Assembly (NCBI GenBank): GCA_963736425.1
Contig: CAVTOX010000005.1
Span: forward strand, 94,372-158,371
Direction: 5' to 3'
From: Prado023 sp963736425
Lineage (GTDB): Bacteria > Actinomycetota > Actinomycetes > S36-B12 > CAIYMF01
Length of the DNA: 64,000 bases
The position numbers were made by a program, and so were the translations under genes. Positions 11,094-19,284 of the stretch are shown piece by piece. Numbering within the stretch: position 1 is the first letter of the stretch; every line of letters begins with the position of its first letter. A model generated the notes under the pieces. That model was not told the DNA's origin. It ran no database searches and saw nothing but the letters and a program-made list of their open reading frames with translations.

Positions 11094-12518
11094 TCACTCC
11101 GGCTGCGCAGTACCTGACATCGGGCTGAGGCCCTCGCCCACCGCGCCGGGCCACACCGGTGGGGCGTCAGGATCGCGGCGCATCCGGTTGCGGGCGACCA
11201 CCTGCTGGGCCGACGTGGTCCGCTCGGAGCGGTTGCGCCCGACGAAGCTCACCGACCAGTTGACGAGCGTTGTCAGGCGGCTCTTGAAGCCGACGATGTA
11301 CATGAGGTGCACGACGAGCCACAGCAACCATGCGACGAACCCAGCCGTCCTGATCCGGCCGACGCTGGCAACCGCACTGAACCGCGTGATGGTGGCCATG
11401 CTGCCCTTGTCGTGGTATTCGAAGGGCCCAGGTTCCGCTCGCCCATCGATCCGCGACCGGATGGTCGAGGCGGCATAGCGCCCCCCCTGGATCGCGACCT
11501 GCGCCACCCCTGGGAGGTTGTCCAGGGCGATCATGTCACCGACGATGAACACCTCGGGGTGCCCCGCAAGGGTGAGGTCAGGTTCGACCAGCACCCGCCC
11601 GGCTCGGTCGACCTCGGCGCCAGAGCGCTCGGCCAGGAGTGCGCCGAGCGGCGAGCCGGAGACACCTGCAGCCCACACCTTGCACGCAGCGGGGATGAAC
11701 GTGCGCTCGCCGTCGGAGGTCTCGTAGGTGACTCCGTCGGCGTCCAGGCCCACGACCTTGGCATTGAGCCGGACCTCGACACCCACCTTCGTGAGGATCC
11801 GCTCGGCCTCGGCGGACAGCTTCGGACCGAACGGGCCCAGGACCGCAGGTGCGGCGTCCAGGAGCACGATCCGGGCCGATGTTGTGTCGATCCGGCGGAA
11901 GTCACCCTTGAGCGCACGGTTGCAGAGCTCGGAGATCTGGCCGGCCATCTCCACGCCCGTGGGACCTGCCCCGATGACCACGAACGTCAGGAAGCGCCGC
12001 ACCTCCAGGGGGTCGGTGGCCCGCTCGGCGAGCTCGAACGAGCCGAAGATCCGCCCGCGCAGCTCCAGGGCGTCGTCGATCGACTTCATCCCGGGCGCAA
12101 ACTCGGCGAACTGGTCGTTGCCGAAGTAGGACTGCCCCGCGCCCGCCGCCACGATCAGGCTGTCGTAGGGGGTGACCAGCGGCCCGGGGGCGGCCTGGGA
12201 GGTGACGGTGCGCGCCTCGAGGTCGATGTCGGTGACCTCGCCCAGCAGCACCGTCGCGTTCCTCTGGCGCCGCAGGATCTCCCGAGTCGCCGGGGCGATC
12301 TCGCCCATGGACAGGATCCCCGTGGCCACCTGGTACAGCAGCGGCTGGAAGAGGTGGGTGGTGGTACGCGAGATCAGCGTCACGTCGCAGTCAGCGCGCT
12401 TGAGCTTCTGGGTGGCGAACAGCCCACCGAATCCCGATCCGATGACGACGACTCGATGCCTGTCACTGTCCGACGGGCCAAGCTGCGGCCCGCTCGGGAG
12501 GGTCTCCTTCTCCGGCAT
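11094..12518 (-). CDS. ndh: Type II NADH dehydrogenase (NDH-2)
   Basis: This 474-residue flavoprotein passes electrons from NADH to membrane quinones without pumping protons. The FAD-binding Rossmann motif VVVIGSGFGGLFATQ lies at about residues 23-37, and a second dinucleotide fold VIGAGPTGVEMAGQI at about 190. FIVGDMIAL (FAD-contacting Asp) and the quinone-site piece QVAIQGGRYAA follow. A hydrophobic stretch near residue 400 (AWLLWLVVHLMYIVGFKSR) is the membrane-anchoring segment typical of actinobacterial NDH-2. An aerobic quinone-linked chain is therefore likely. The ATG at 12518 gives the usual family length. SulP follows on the same strand 93 bases downstream, but no functional link is obvious. 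Confidence 0.93.
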   Translation of the reverse strand: MPEKETLPSGPQLGPSDSDRHRVVVIGSGFGGLFATQKLKRADCDVTLISRTTTHLFQPLLYQVATGILSMGEIAPATREILRRQRNATVLLGEVTDIDLEARTVTSQAAPGPLVTPYDSLIVAAGAGQSYFGNDQFAEFAPGMKSIDDALELRGRIFGSFELAERATDPLEVRRFLTFVVIGAGPTGVEMAGQISELCNRALKGDFRRIDTTSARIVLLDAAPAVLGPFGPKLSAEAERILTKVGVEVRLNAKVVGLDADGVTYETSDGERTFIPAACKVWAAGVSGSPLGALLAERSGAEVDRAGRVLVEPDLTLAGHPEVFIVGDMIALDNLPGVAQVAIQGGRYAASTIRSRIDGRAEPGPFEYHDKGSMATITRFSAVASVGRIRTAGFVAWLLWLVVHLMYIVGFKSRLTTLVNWSVSFVGRNRSERTTSAQQVVARNRMRRDPDAPPVWPGAVGEGLSPMSGTAQPE

Positions 12519-12584
12519 GCGACGAGGATAGCCTCGCCTACATGGGAATCGGCGCCGATCACCCCGCGCGATGGGGTGCCCGGG

Positions 12585-13106
12585 TCAGCCCTCCTTGGCC
12601 ACCGTCATCACCAGCGTGGCGCCCTCGTCCTCCTGCCCCGCCATCGCCGTGACCGCGTACCCATTGCCGGAGTAGGTTCCCATCGCGCCGTCGCCGGTGG
12701 TGAACTCCCCCTGGAGGGTGAAGCCGGCGGACTCCAGGTTCGACTTCACCTCAGCAGCGAGGTCCTTGGAGGACTTGTCCGCGTAGGTCAGCGACGCGGT
12801 CCATCCCTGGTCCTCCCCCGTGAGGGCCATCGCAGCGGTGACCGACCCGCCCTCGGGAACCTGGACCTCCGACGGCCAGCCCTCGGGGAGCTCGCCGCCG
12901 CCCTCCCCGGTGATCGTCATGGATCCGTCGCTGGACTCGATCTTGATCTTGCCCTCGTCCTGGTTCTGGTCGACCTTGACGGTTCCGTCGTCGGTGACGA
13001 TCGTGGTCTCCCCGTCCCCACCGCCGCACCCCGCGAGCCCGAATCCGAGGAAGGCCAGTGCCACCGCCGCCGATGTTGTCGCAGCCCTACCGCGTCTGCC
13101 GATCAT
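12585..13106 (-). CDS. Putative lipoprotein, unknown function
   Basis: The 173-residue protein opens with a lipoprotein signal peptide: basic MIGRRGR, a hydrophobic stretch, and the lipobox LAGC at about residues 24-27. After cleavage and lipid attachment it would sit on the outer face of the membrane. The mature part starts with a Gly/Asp-rich acidic linker carrying a short beta-rich segment (TIVTDDGTVKVD, KIKIESSDGSMTITG). It ends in a compact domain containing LPEGWPSEVQVPEGGSV and a YSGNGYAVT segment. I do not recognise a family. Similar acidic small lipoproteins are common in Actinomycetota. It lies alone between NDH-2 and the DUF368 gene, on the same strand as both. Confidence 0.75.
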   Translation of the reverse strand: MIGRRGRAATTSAAVALAFLGFGLAGCGGGDGETTIVTDDGTVKVDQNQDEGKIKIESSDGSMTITGEGGGELPEGWPSEVQVPEGGSVTAAMALTGEDQGWTASLTYADKSSKDLAAEVKSNLESAGFTLQGEFTTGDGAMGTYSGNGYAVTAMAGQEDEGATLVMTVAKEG

Positions 13107-13241
13107 CGCTCCTCCTCGCCTCGAAACCCGCCGCCGAAGGCGTGGGTGCCTCGAGTCGGGCTGCCCTCCACGCTACTCCGTGGCGATGCGACCCAACAGA
13201 CCCAGATCGGCCCCGCGCGGTCGGGCACACGGAGGTCACAC

Positions 13242-14180
13242 CTAGCTCGCCTGGAGCTCCTCGATCTCGTCGCTGCTGCGTCGATGCTCGATCCGGTGGG
13301 CGATCCGGTCGATCATCAGGACCAGTCCGAGGCCGAACAGCGCCAGCGCCACGGTCACCCCGACGGCCTCATCCGGCGCCCCGAGTGCCACGCTGTCCGC
13401 GCCGTCGGGCCAGGGCCACAGGACCCGCAACGACCCGAGCATCAGGCCGATCATCACGGCCATGACCGTGTCGTAGTGCTCGTTGAGCGCCCAGTGCAGC
13501 AGTTGGCTGAACAGAGCCAGACCGACCACGCAGCCGAGCGTGAACACCCCGACCGTCACGAAGTCGCGCTCGTTGACCGCCGTGAGAACCGCGGAGTACA
13601 TGCCCATCACGACCAGCAGGAACGACCCGCTGATGCCGGGCAGGATCATCGCGCAGATGGCAATCGCGCCGGACAGGAAGAACGCCCAGAGAGGTACGTC
13701 GCCCGACGCCCCCTCCTCGGAGGCCCCCGCCGTGAATCCCAGCGCGATGAAGAACGCCGCACCTGCGCCGAGGATCAGCGCCCATTCACGCAGGTCGCGG
13801 CGGGTGAGCAACCCGGTGGCCACCACGGTGGATCCCGCGACCAGTCCCATGAACAACCCGGACATCTGGACGGGGTGCACTTCGAGCTGGTGCTCGATCG
13901 CGCCGGCCAGCAGAAGCACCGCCGAGAGGATCCCCAGGCCGAGCGGGATCAGGAACAGCCAGTCGACCGCCCGGAGCCGAGCCCATCCTCCACGCACGTC
14001 CAGCTTCAGGAAGTGGCCGAGCGCCGACGACCCGTTGCGGATCGCGTTCACCAGGCGCTGGTAGATGGCCAGGACCAGCGCGACCGTGCCCCCGGACACC
14101 CCCGGAACGATGTCGGCGGAGCCCATGGCCATTCCCCGCAGGAAGTGCGCCGGGACCTGCCGCAACGGCGCCTGAATCAT
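13242..14180 (-). CDS. DUF368 membrane protein (PopT-type undecaprenyl-phosphate translocase family)
   Basis: The 312-residue polytopic membrane protein has the DUF368 opening GMAMGSADIVPGVSGGTVALVLAIY and the repeat-related MILPGISGSFLLVVMGMY near residue 175. These are the two inverted-repeat motifs of the family. DUF368 proteins were shown in other bacteria to recycle the lipid carrier undecaprenyl phosphate across the membrane, so a cell-wall lipid role is the best guess, but this protein is untested. About eight to nine membrane segments can be counted. Its ATG shares one base with the stop of the upstream SDR gene (TGATG), so the two are probably translated together. The C-terminus is a short charged tail. 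Confidence 0.85.
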   Translation of the reverse strand: MIQAPLRQVPAHFLRGMAMGSADIVPGVSGGTVALVLAIYQRLVNAIRNGSSALGHFLKLDVRGGWARLRAVDWLFLIPLGLGILSAVLLLAGAIEHQLEVHPVQMSGLFMGLVAGSTVVATGLLTRRDLREWALILGAGAAFFIALGFTAGASEEGASGDVPLWAFFLSGAIAICAMILPGISGSFLLVVMGMYSAVLTAVNERDFVTVGVFTLGCVVGLALFSQLLHWALNEHYDTVMAVMIGLMLGSLRVLWPWPDGADSVALGAPDEAVGVTVALALFGLGLVLMIDRIAHRIEHRRSSDEIEELQAS

Positions 14181-14851
14181 CAGCCCCGCCCGTCGTAGAG
14201 TCGCTCCACATCCGCTTCGGGCTCCTGCGCGAAAGCCCAGAAAGCCTCGGCGATCCGGTCGGGATCGAACCGTCCACCCGGTCGGATGAACCCCTGGATC
14301 GTCAGCATCCGCAGCGCTATCCCGTGCGGTGCCAGCTCCTGTGCGAGCGCGAAGCCGGCCGCCCGCATCGCGGCCTTGCCCAGGGCGAGGACCCCGTACT
14401 CACCCGTCGGGCTCAGGGCGACGCCACCCCCGGTCCAGGTCACTCGACCGCGCGTGGCCACCAGGCCGGGAAGCGCGGCCTGGACTGCCACGACCGCAGC
14501 CAGGGCATTGACCCCGATGCTCGACCGCAGCACGTCCGCGTCAGCGGCGAGCAGACCCCCCGCGTTCATCGACGCGTTGTGATGCAGCAGGGAGATCGGC
14601 CGCCAGTTGCTGGCCCGCCGCACCGCGTCGCCGACGGCATCGAGGTCGCTGACGTCGAGCAGCTCCTCGCGCACAGTGCGCCCGGTGGCGCGCACCTCGG
14701 TGGCGACGCCCTGCAGGCTGGCCGCTGTTCGAGCGACGAGCGTGAGGTCGTAGCCGGCGGCTGCGAACGTCCGGGCGAGGCTGGCCCCGAGTCCTGGTCC
14801 CACCCCGACGAGTACCGCGTGCGGCGCTTGGACGGTGCCATCGGTTCCCAT
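14180..14851 (-). CDS. Atypical short-chain dehydrogenase/reductase lacking the catalytic Tyr
   Basis: The 223-residue protein keeps an SDR cofactor fold: AVLVGVGPGLGASLARTFAAAG at the N-terminus fits a glycine-rich NAD(P) loop, followed by DLTLVARTA. The usual NNAG is replaced by HHNAS. In the active site the Y-x-x-x-K pattern reads L-x-L-G-K (GVLALGKAAM), so the catalytic Tyr is absent at the expected spacing, although a Tyr lies two residues earlier. It may therefore bind a nucleotide without normal dehydrogenase chemistry, or use a shifted Tyr. I start at the ATG at 14851; the longer frame upstream adds 46 residues of non-SDR sequence. It is coupled to the DUF368 gene downstream. Confidence 0.65.
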   Translation of the reverse strand: MGTDGTVQAPHAVLVGVGPGLGASLARTFAAAGYDLTLVARTAASLQGVATEVRATGRTVREELLDVSDLDAVGDAVRRASNWRPISLLHHNASMNAGGLLAADADVLRSSIGVNALAAVVAVQAALPGLVATRGRVTWTGGGVALSPTGEYGVLALGKAAMRAAGFALAQELAPHGIALRMLTIQGFIRPGGRFDPDRIAEAFWAFAQEPEADVERLYDGRG

Positions 14852-14961
14852 GACAGCTGAGCCTAGGGTCGAGCCGCGGAGCGCGCAGCCCCCCGACGCA
14901 TCGAGACGCAAGGGCGCGCGCCCAGCCCGACACCTGACGCCGACCGGAGTTGGATGACCCC

Positions 14962-15984
14962 ATGACGCACTCGGCTTCGGATCCCGCACCGCTCCCCGGG
15001 GTCCTGATCGGCCACGACACCGACGCTCGACGTCCCACGGGGGTCACTGTGGTGCTGCTGCCCGAGGGGACCACTGCGGGGGTGGACGTGCGCGGCGCCG
15101 CCCCGGGAACTCGGGAGACCGACCTGCTCGACCCGGTCAACACCGTCCAGGAGGTCCACGCCATCGCCCTGTGCGGCGGCAGCGCCTTCGGGCTCGACGC
15201 CGCCAGCGGCGTGATGCGTTGGCTGGAGGGTCAGGGCCGCGGGATCGAGGTGGGACCGGTGCGGATCCCGCTGGTACCGGCCGCCGTGATCTTCGACCTC
15301 GGCGTCGGCGACTCCATGATCCGGCCCGATGCCGGGAGCGGCGCCCGCGCCTGCGCGTCGGCCGTCCCGGTCGCCAGGGCCGCGGAGGGGAACGTCGGGG
15401 CAGGCGCGGGGGCGTCGGTGGGCAAGCTGCTCGGTCCGGACCGCGCCATGCGCGGCGGGGTGGGGATCGCCACGCTCCGCGCGCAGGGGCTCACGATGTC
15501 GGCGGTCGTGGTGGTCAACGCGGTGGGCGACGTTGTGGATCCCGAGACCGGGGCGCTGCTCGCGGGAGCTCGCGTGTCACCGGACTCACTCGAGCTTGCC
15601 GGTGCGGGGAACGAGGTACTGGCCGGAAGGTTCGGCGATGGCCCGCAGGCGGCCGCACACACGACCATCGGGGTCGTGATCACCGACGCGCGGTTGACCA
15701 AGCCCCAGGCATCGCGGCTGGCGCGGGTGGCCCACGACGGGCTGGCCCGCACGATCTCGCCCGTCCACACCCCGATGGACGGCGACACCCTCTTCACCGC
15801 AGCCACCGGCACCGTGGATCCGCAGGTGCAGGATGCGCTTGCACCCGAACGTCTGGCAGTGCTCCTGTCAGTGATGGCGGCGGAGGTCACCGCTCAGGCG
15901 GTCCTGCGCGCCGTCCGGGCCGCGGAGGGCCTGCACCTGGAGGACCTGTGGCTACCAGCGTGGCAGGACGCGCACGGGGGCTGA
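14962..15984 (+). CDS. P1 (S58) family aminopeptidase, DmpA-like
   Basis: The 340-residue protein belongs to the DmpA/P1 family of self-cleaving N-terminal nucleophile hydrolases. It shows the early GVTVVLLPEGTTAGVDVRG region, the conserved CGGSAFGLDAASGVMRWL, GNVGAGAGASVGK, and the cleavage-site block AAHTTIGVVITDARL, where a Thr (about 234-235) would become the new N-terminal nucleophile. Such enzymes release N-terminal residues, including D- or beta-amino acids, from short peptides. The exact substrate is unknown. The ATG at 14962 has GGAG about 12 bases upstream. A TTG at 14950 is possible but leaves no ribosome site. The flanking genes lie on the opposite strand, so it is probably transcribed alone. 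Confidence 0.85.
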   Translation: MTHSASDPAPLPGVLIGHDTDARRPTGVTVVLLPEGTTAGVDVRGAAPGTRETDLLDPVNTVQEVHAIALCGGSAFGLDAASGVMRWLEGQGRGIEVGPVRIPLVPAAVIFDLGVGDSMIRPDAGSGARACASAVPVARAAEGNVGAGAGASVGKLLGPDRAMRGGVGIATLRAQGLTMSAVVVVNAVGDVVDPETGALLAGARVSPDSLELAGAGNEVLAGRFGDGPQAAAHTTIGVVITDARLTKPQASRLARVAHDGLARTISPVHTPMDGDTLFTAATGTVDPQVQDALAPERLAVLLSVMAAEVTAQAVLRAVRAAEGLHLEDLWLPAWQDAHGG

Positions 15985-16087
15985 GCAATCGACCAGCCGG
16001 ATCACGTCGGGTTCGAGCGGATCGCGTTCGTCGAGACCCGACCGGATCACCCGTAGGGCCCAGCAGACCCGACGCGATCCTGGGCCT

Positions 16088-16405
16088 TCAGTCCTTGTGG
16101 AACCAGGCAGGCGGGCCGCTGACGAACCCTGCCAGGGCCGCACCCAGGGCTGCCCCCACAGCGGTCGATGCCGTGCTGACGTAGGGAAGGAAGGTCAGGA
16201 CTGTGCCGACGACACCGCCGGCCAGCAGCCCACCGACCGCGCTCGCTCCAGTCCAGGCGACCCGACCCGAGCCGCTGGTGGACTTCGCCGCCGGCTCGAT
16301 CGCCTTGTTCTGCGCCGGCGCCGGGAGCGCCGCGCCCTGACCGGAGCCGGCGTTCATCGCGTCGATCTCGCGGAGCAACTTGTCGATGTCATCAGGTTGG
16401 CTCAT
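16088..16405 (-). CDS. Small membrane protein, unknown function
   Basis: This 105-residue protein starts with an acidic soluble stretch (MSQPDDIDKLLREIDAMN) and an Ala/Pro linker. Two closely spaced Gly/Ala-rich hydrophobic segments follow, at about residues 48-68 (GASAVGGLLAGGVVGTVLTFL) and 72-95 (STASTAVGAALGAALAGFV). It ends in SGPPAWFHKD. It is probably a two-pass or hairpin membrane protein. The ATG at 16405 was chosen because upstream extension of the frame is low-quality coding sequence. It is divergent from the MpaB-like gene with about 100 bases between them. I do not recognise a family. Confidence 0.55.
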   Translation of the reverse strand: MSQPDDIDKLLREIDAMNAGSGQGAALPAPAQNKAIEPAAKSTSGSGRVAWTGASAVGGLLAGGVVGTVLTFLPYVSTASTAVGAALGAALAGFVSGPPAWFHKD

Positions 16406-16505
16406 GCCTCCATCGTGGCACGGGATCAGGCGTTGCGCGCTGCCCCCGAACCGCCGCTCCGCGCGCCCGGATGCGGGCTCGGGCCGGCTGCCGCACCCTT
16501 GACCC

Positions 16506-17405
16506 ATGGCCTCCAGCACCTTCCTGGCCCCGCTGGCCTCGTCCGTGCGCGAGGTGCTGTCCGGGCGGACCGACGGCCAGTCAGACATCGCCCGGGCAAT
16601 CGCCAAGCCCGCCGGTGCCCCCGGGTGGTTCGCCCCGGGTGATGCGATCTGGACGGTCCATGGTTCGGTGGCCACGTTCGTCGGTGGCATCCGCAGCCTC
16701 TACCTGCAGGCCCTGCACCCGCTGGCCATGGCGGGGGTGGACCGTCACTCCACATACCGCGAGGACCCGTTCGGCCGGCTGCAGCGCACCGGGGCCTACT
16801 TGGCGGCCACCACGTACGGCTCCGCCGAGCTGGCCCAGCAGACCGTGGATGCCGTGCGCGTGATGCACCGGCGCGTTCAGGGGACCGCCTCCGACGGCAG
16901 GGCGTACTCCGCGCAGGACCCGCGGCTGCTGGAGTGGGTGCACATCGCCCTGGTCGACTCGATGCTGTCGGCGTACCTGCATCTGGGCCGGGACGGCGCG
17001 ATCGACGCCGATGCCTACGTCGCGGATATGGCCATCGTCGGCCAGGCGATGGGCGTCGCCGACCCACCACGCTCTCAGGCGGAGCTCGCCGAGTGCTTCG
17101 CCGGGTTCGCTCCCGAGCTGCGGGTGGACGAGCTCGTGCACCGCACCCACGCCTTCGTGACGAACGCCCCCCTGCCCCTGGCCCTGCGCCCCGGCTACCG
17201 AGTGCTGGCCCGCGCCGCCTGGGCGACCCAGCCCGACTGGGCCCTGGAGATGCTCGGATCCACACCTCGACTCGGCGCCCTGGACGTGGCCGCGTCCGAT
17301 GCCGCCCTGCGCGTGCTGCGAGTCGCGCTCGTCGCCTCGCCCGCCCGCCTGGCTGGCGAGCGCAGGTTGGCTGGCGAGGCTCCGAACTCCGCCGCCCGGA
17401 ACTGA
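16506..17405 (+). CDS. MpaB-like oxygenase (DUF2236 / latex-clearing-protein family)
   Basis: The 299-residue protein is a member of the haem-dependent MpaB/DUF2236 family, which includes rubber oxygenase Lcp and fungal MpaB. Diagnostic segments are IRSLYLQALHPLAMAGVDRHSTYREDPFGRLQRTG in pieces: LQALHPLAMAGV, HSTYREDPFGR, then LLEWVHIALVDSMLSAY and QAMGVADPP. The conserved His in ALHP and the downstream WVH are the likely haem or metal ligands. The substrate is unknown; family members oxidise terpenoid or alkene bonds. It has no signal peptide. The ATG at 16506 gives a normal N-terminus. The dienoyl-CoA-reductase-like SDR lies 80 bases downstream on the same strand, which is compatible with joint use in breaking down an unsaturated compound. 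Confidence 0.8.
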   Translation: MASSTFLAPLASSVREVLSGRTDGQSDIARAIAKPAGAPGWFAPGDAIWTVHGSVATFVGGIRSLYLQALHPLAMAGVDRHSTYREDPFGRLQRTGAYLAATTYGSAELAQQTVDAVRVMHRRVQGTASDGRAYSAQDPRLLEWVHIALVDSMLSAYLHLGRDGAIDADAYVADMAIVGQAMGVADPPRSQAELAECFAGFAPELRVDELVHRTHAFVTNAPLPLALRPGYRVLARAAWATQPDWALEMLGSTPRLGALDVAASDAALRVLRVALVASPARLAGERRLAGEAPNSAARN

Positions 17406-17485
17406 ACCCCCACCTGGCCCGCCACCTGATCCCCCACCGGCACCGCTACGATCCGGCTGACGGGACCGGCGGCGCAGGAGGACAC

Positions 17486-18349
17486 ATGGGGTACGGGTCG
17501 ATCTACCGCGAGGGTCTCTTCGCCGACCAGGTGGTGCTGGTCACCGGCGCGGGCTCAGGGATCGGTCGGTGCACGGCCCACGAGCTGGCCAGCCTGGGGG
17601 CCACAGTCGCGCTCGTCGGCCGCGCACGCGCCAAGCTCGAGGCCGTCCGAGACGAGATCGAGTCCTCAGGGGGCACTGTCAGCATCCACGAGTGCGACAT
17701 CCGCGACGAGGCGGTGGTGAAGTCCACTGTCGCCGATGCCCTGGCCGCCCATGGCCGGATCGACGGGCTGGTCAACAACGCCGGCGGGCAGTACCCCGCA
17801 CCCCTGGCTGCGATCAGCGCCAAGGGCTGGGACGCCGTCGTGCGCACGAACCTCACCGGTGGGTTCCTGGTCGCGCGCGAGTGCTACACGCAGTGGATGC
17901 TCGGCCACGGTGGCGCGATCGTCAACATGATCGCCGACATGTGGAACGGCATGCCGGGCATGGGCCACTCCGGCGCGGCCCGCGCAGGGATGCTCAACTT
18001 CACCGAGACTGCATCGCTGGAGTGGGCGCCGGTGCGGGTCAATGCAGTCGCGCCCGGATGGATCGCCTCCAGCGGCATGGACCACTACCCACCTGAGATG
18101 AAGTCGCTGATCCTGACCCTGCCCAAGAGGGTGCCGCTCAACCGCTTCGGCACCGAGAGCGAGGTGTCGGCAGCGATCGTCTTCCTGCTCTCGCCGGCGG
18201 CCGCATTCATCTCAGGCTCCTGCCTGCGGGTGGATGGCGCTGGGCCGAACGCCAAGCGGGCGTGGCCGATGGTGGGCAGCGGCCCGAACAAGGCGTTCGA
18301 GGGGTTCCACCTCGCTGAGACCCCAGAGGTCCTGCGGCCGGAGTCGTAG
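17486..18349 (+). CDS. SDR of the 2,4-dienoyl-CoA / trans-2-enoyl-CoA reductase type
   Basis: The 287-residue protein has the SDR cofactor loop VLVTGAGSGIGRCTA and the NNAGGQYP motif. The usual Y-x-x-x-K is absent: the segment reads GHSGAARAGMLNFTETASLEWA. HSGAARAG followed by L-x-x-E-W is the signature of the peroxisomal trans-2-enoyl-CoA reductase and 2,4-dienoyl-CoA reductase branch, whose mechanism does not use the classical pair. It probably reduces an unsaturated acyl-CoA with NADPH. The ATG at 17486 follows CAGGAGGA. It lies just after the MpaB-like oxygenase on the same strand. The C-terminal 30 residues (after the VDGAGP motif) extend beyond a standard SDR. Confidence 0.78.
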   Translation: MGYGSIYREGLFADQVVLVTGAGSGIGRCTAHELASLGATVALVGRARAKLEAVRDEIESSGGTVSIHECDIRDEAVVKSTVADALAAHGRIDGLVNNAGGQYPAPLAAISAKGWDAVVRTNLTGGFLVARECYTQWMLGHGGAIVNMIADMWNGMPGMGHSGAARAGMLNFTETASLEWAPVRVNAVAPGWIASSGMDHYPPEMKSLILTLPKRVPLNRFGTESEVSAAIVFLLSPAAAFISGSCLRVDGAGPNAKRAWPMVGSGPNKAFEGFHLAETPEVLRPES

Positions 18350-18437
18350 CCTGCGCGCCGGCTCGCACTCATGGTCGGCTCAGGGCGATCAGATGCCTGC
18401 CCGTCCTGGCTTCCGATCGCTTGTGGGCTGTGCCGGA

Positions 18438-18989
18438 TCAGCCGACGTCGTGGCTCGACTGGTCCATGGCCACCGTGGCAGCAAGGAGCAGGATGTCGTC
18501 AAAGCCCGGCTCGATCTGCACTCCGTAGGTGTCGCGCACGCGGAACCACTTCTTCGACACCTCGCCGACCTTGTTGCGGCCCTCGAAGAACGAGTACTCG
18601 TGGTCCAGGAAGTTGCCCTTGAGCTCCAGCTCCCGGCCGTCATCGAGCTTGAGCGTGAAGTCGTCGCCCAGGACATTGATCAGGTCCTTGGTCAGCACGC
18701 CGCTGGGGGCACCGTCACGCTCGATCTTGATCTTGTCCCGGATTGAGATGGCCTTGGACTGGATCTTGGCGAGCTCCTTGCCGTTGAGGTCCTCGAAGAT
18801 GAGGGTGTCGCGGACCCGCAGCATCTTGCCGTCGACCTTGAAGTGGCGCCGCCCGCCGTCATCCTCGATCCAGAAGTCATCGCCGAACGACGCCAGCTTC
18901 TCTCGCATCTTGTAGGTCGTGGCCGAACCTCGACGGCCGAACTCCTGACGGTCTTCCTTGCGCTGCTCGCGACGGTCACCGAGACCCAT
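18438..18989 (-). CDS. LURP-one-related (YxjI-like) protein
   Basis: The 183-residue protein fits the LURP-one/Tubby-like beta-barrel family. Repeating strands run through FWIEDDGGRRHFKVDGKMLRVRDT in short pieces, LIFEDLNGKELAKIQSK, DKIKIERDG, DDFTLKLDDGRELELKGNFLDHEYSF and KVGEVSKKWFRVRDTYGVQI, ending DDILLLAATVAMDQ. Members of this fold bind membranes or act as scaffolds; the bacterial function is not established. The ATG at 18989 is preferred over one seven codons upstream because GGAGGT lies just before it. The N-terminal 25 residues are highly charged and probably disordered. Transcription appears monocistronic. Confidence 0.8.
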   Translation of the reverse strand: MGLGDRREQRKEDRQEFGRRGSATTYKMREKLASFGDDFWIEDDGGRRHFKVDGKMLRVRDTLIFEDLNGKELAKIQSKAISIRDKIKIERDGAPSGVLTKDLINVLGDDFTLKLDDGRELELKGNFLDHEYSFFEGRNKVGEVSKKWFRVRDTYGVQIEPGFDDILLLAATVAMDQSSHDVG

Positions 18990-19094
18990 GACTGCTACCT
19001 CCACATCCAACCGAGCGATTCCCGGCTGTCTACGAGCGTAGTAGCCGGGAGCCCGCGTTGGCAGGGGTGGGTCCGAGGCGGACGGCCCGGCTAA

Positions 19095-19284
19095 GGGGTC
19101 TCGCCTCGAAGTTGGTCCGCGGCGCCCTCAACGACGTGCGCGCCCACCGGAGTGCCGCGGGTGAGTACCTCGCGAGTACTTCGCGGGCTGGCTCGAGAAG
19201 AACCCCGACTACGACGACCTCGTCGACCACGACCTCCTCAGGCGTCGAGTTCGAGTGGCGGATCGGGATTGTCCCGGATGGTGA
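19095..19284 (+). pseudogene. Coding-like fragment with one frameshift, family unknown
   Basis: Between two minus-strand genes lies a short stretch with genome-typical codon use. It reads GLASKLVRGALNDVRAHRS then AAGEYLA, and after a one-base shift near 19172 EYFAGWLEKNPDYDDLVDHD, ending with a stop at 19282-19284. No credible start lies upstream, so it may be the tail of a lost gene or a small gene with an indel. The end overlaps the converging DUF222-HNH gene. I do not recognise the family. Confidence 0.3.

Noticed and set aside
11307..14198. A 963-codon plus-strand frame opposite NDH-2, the lipoprotein and the DUF368 gene
   Set aside because: It spans three well-supported minus-strand genes and contains no domain.
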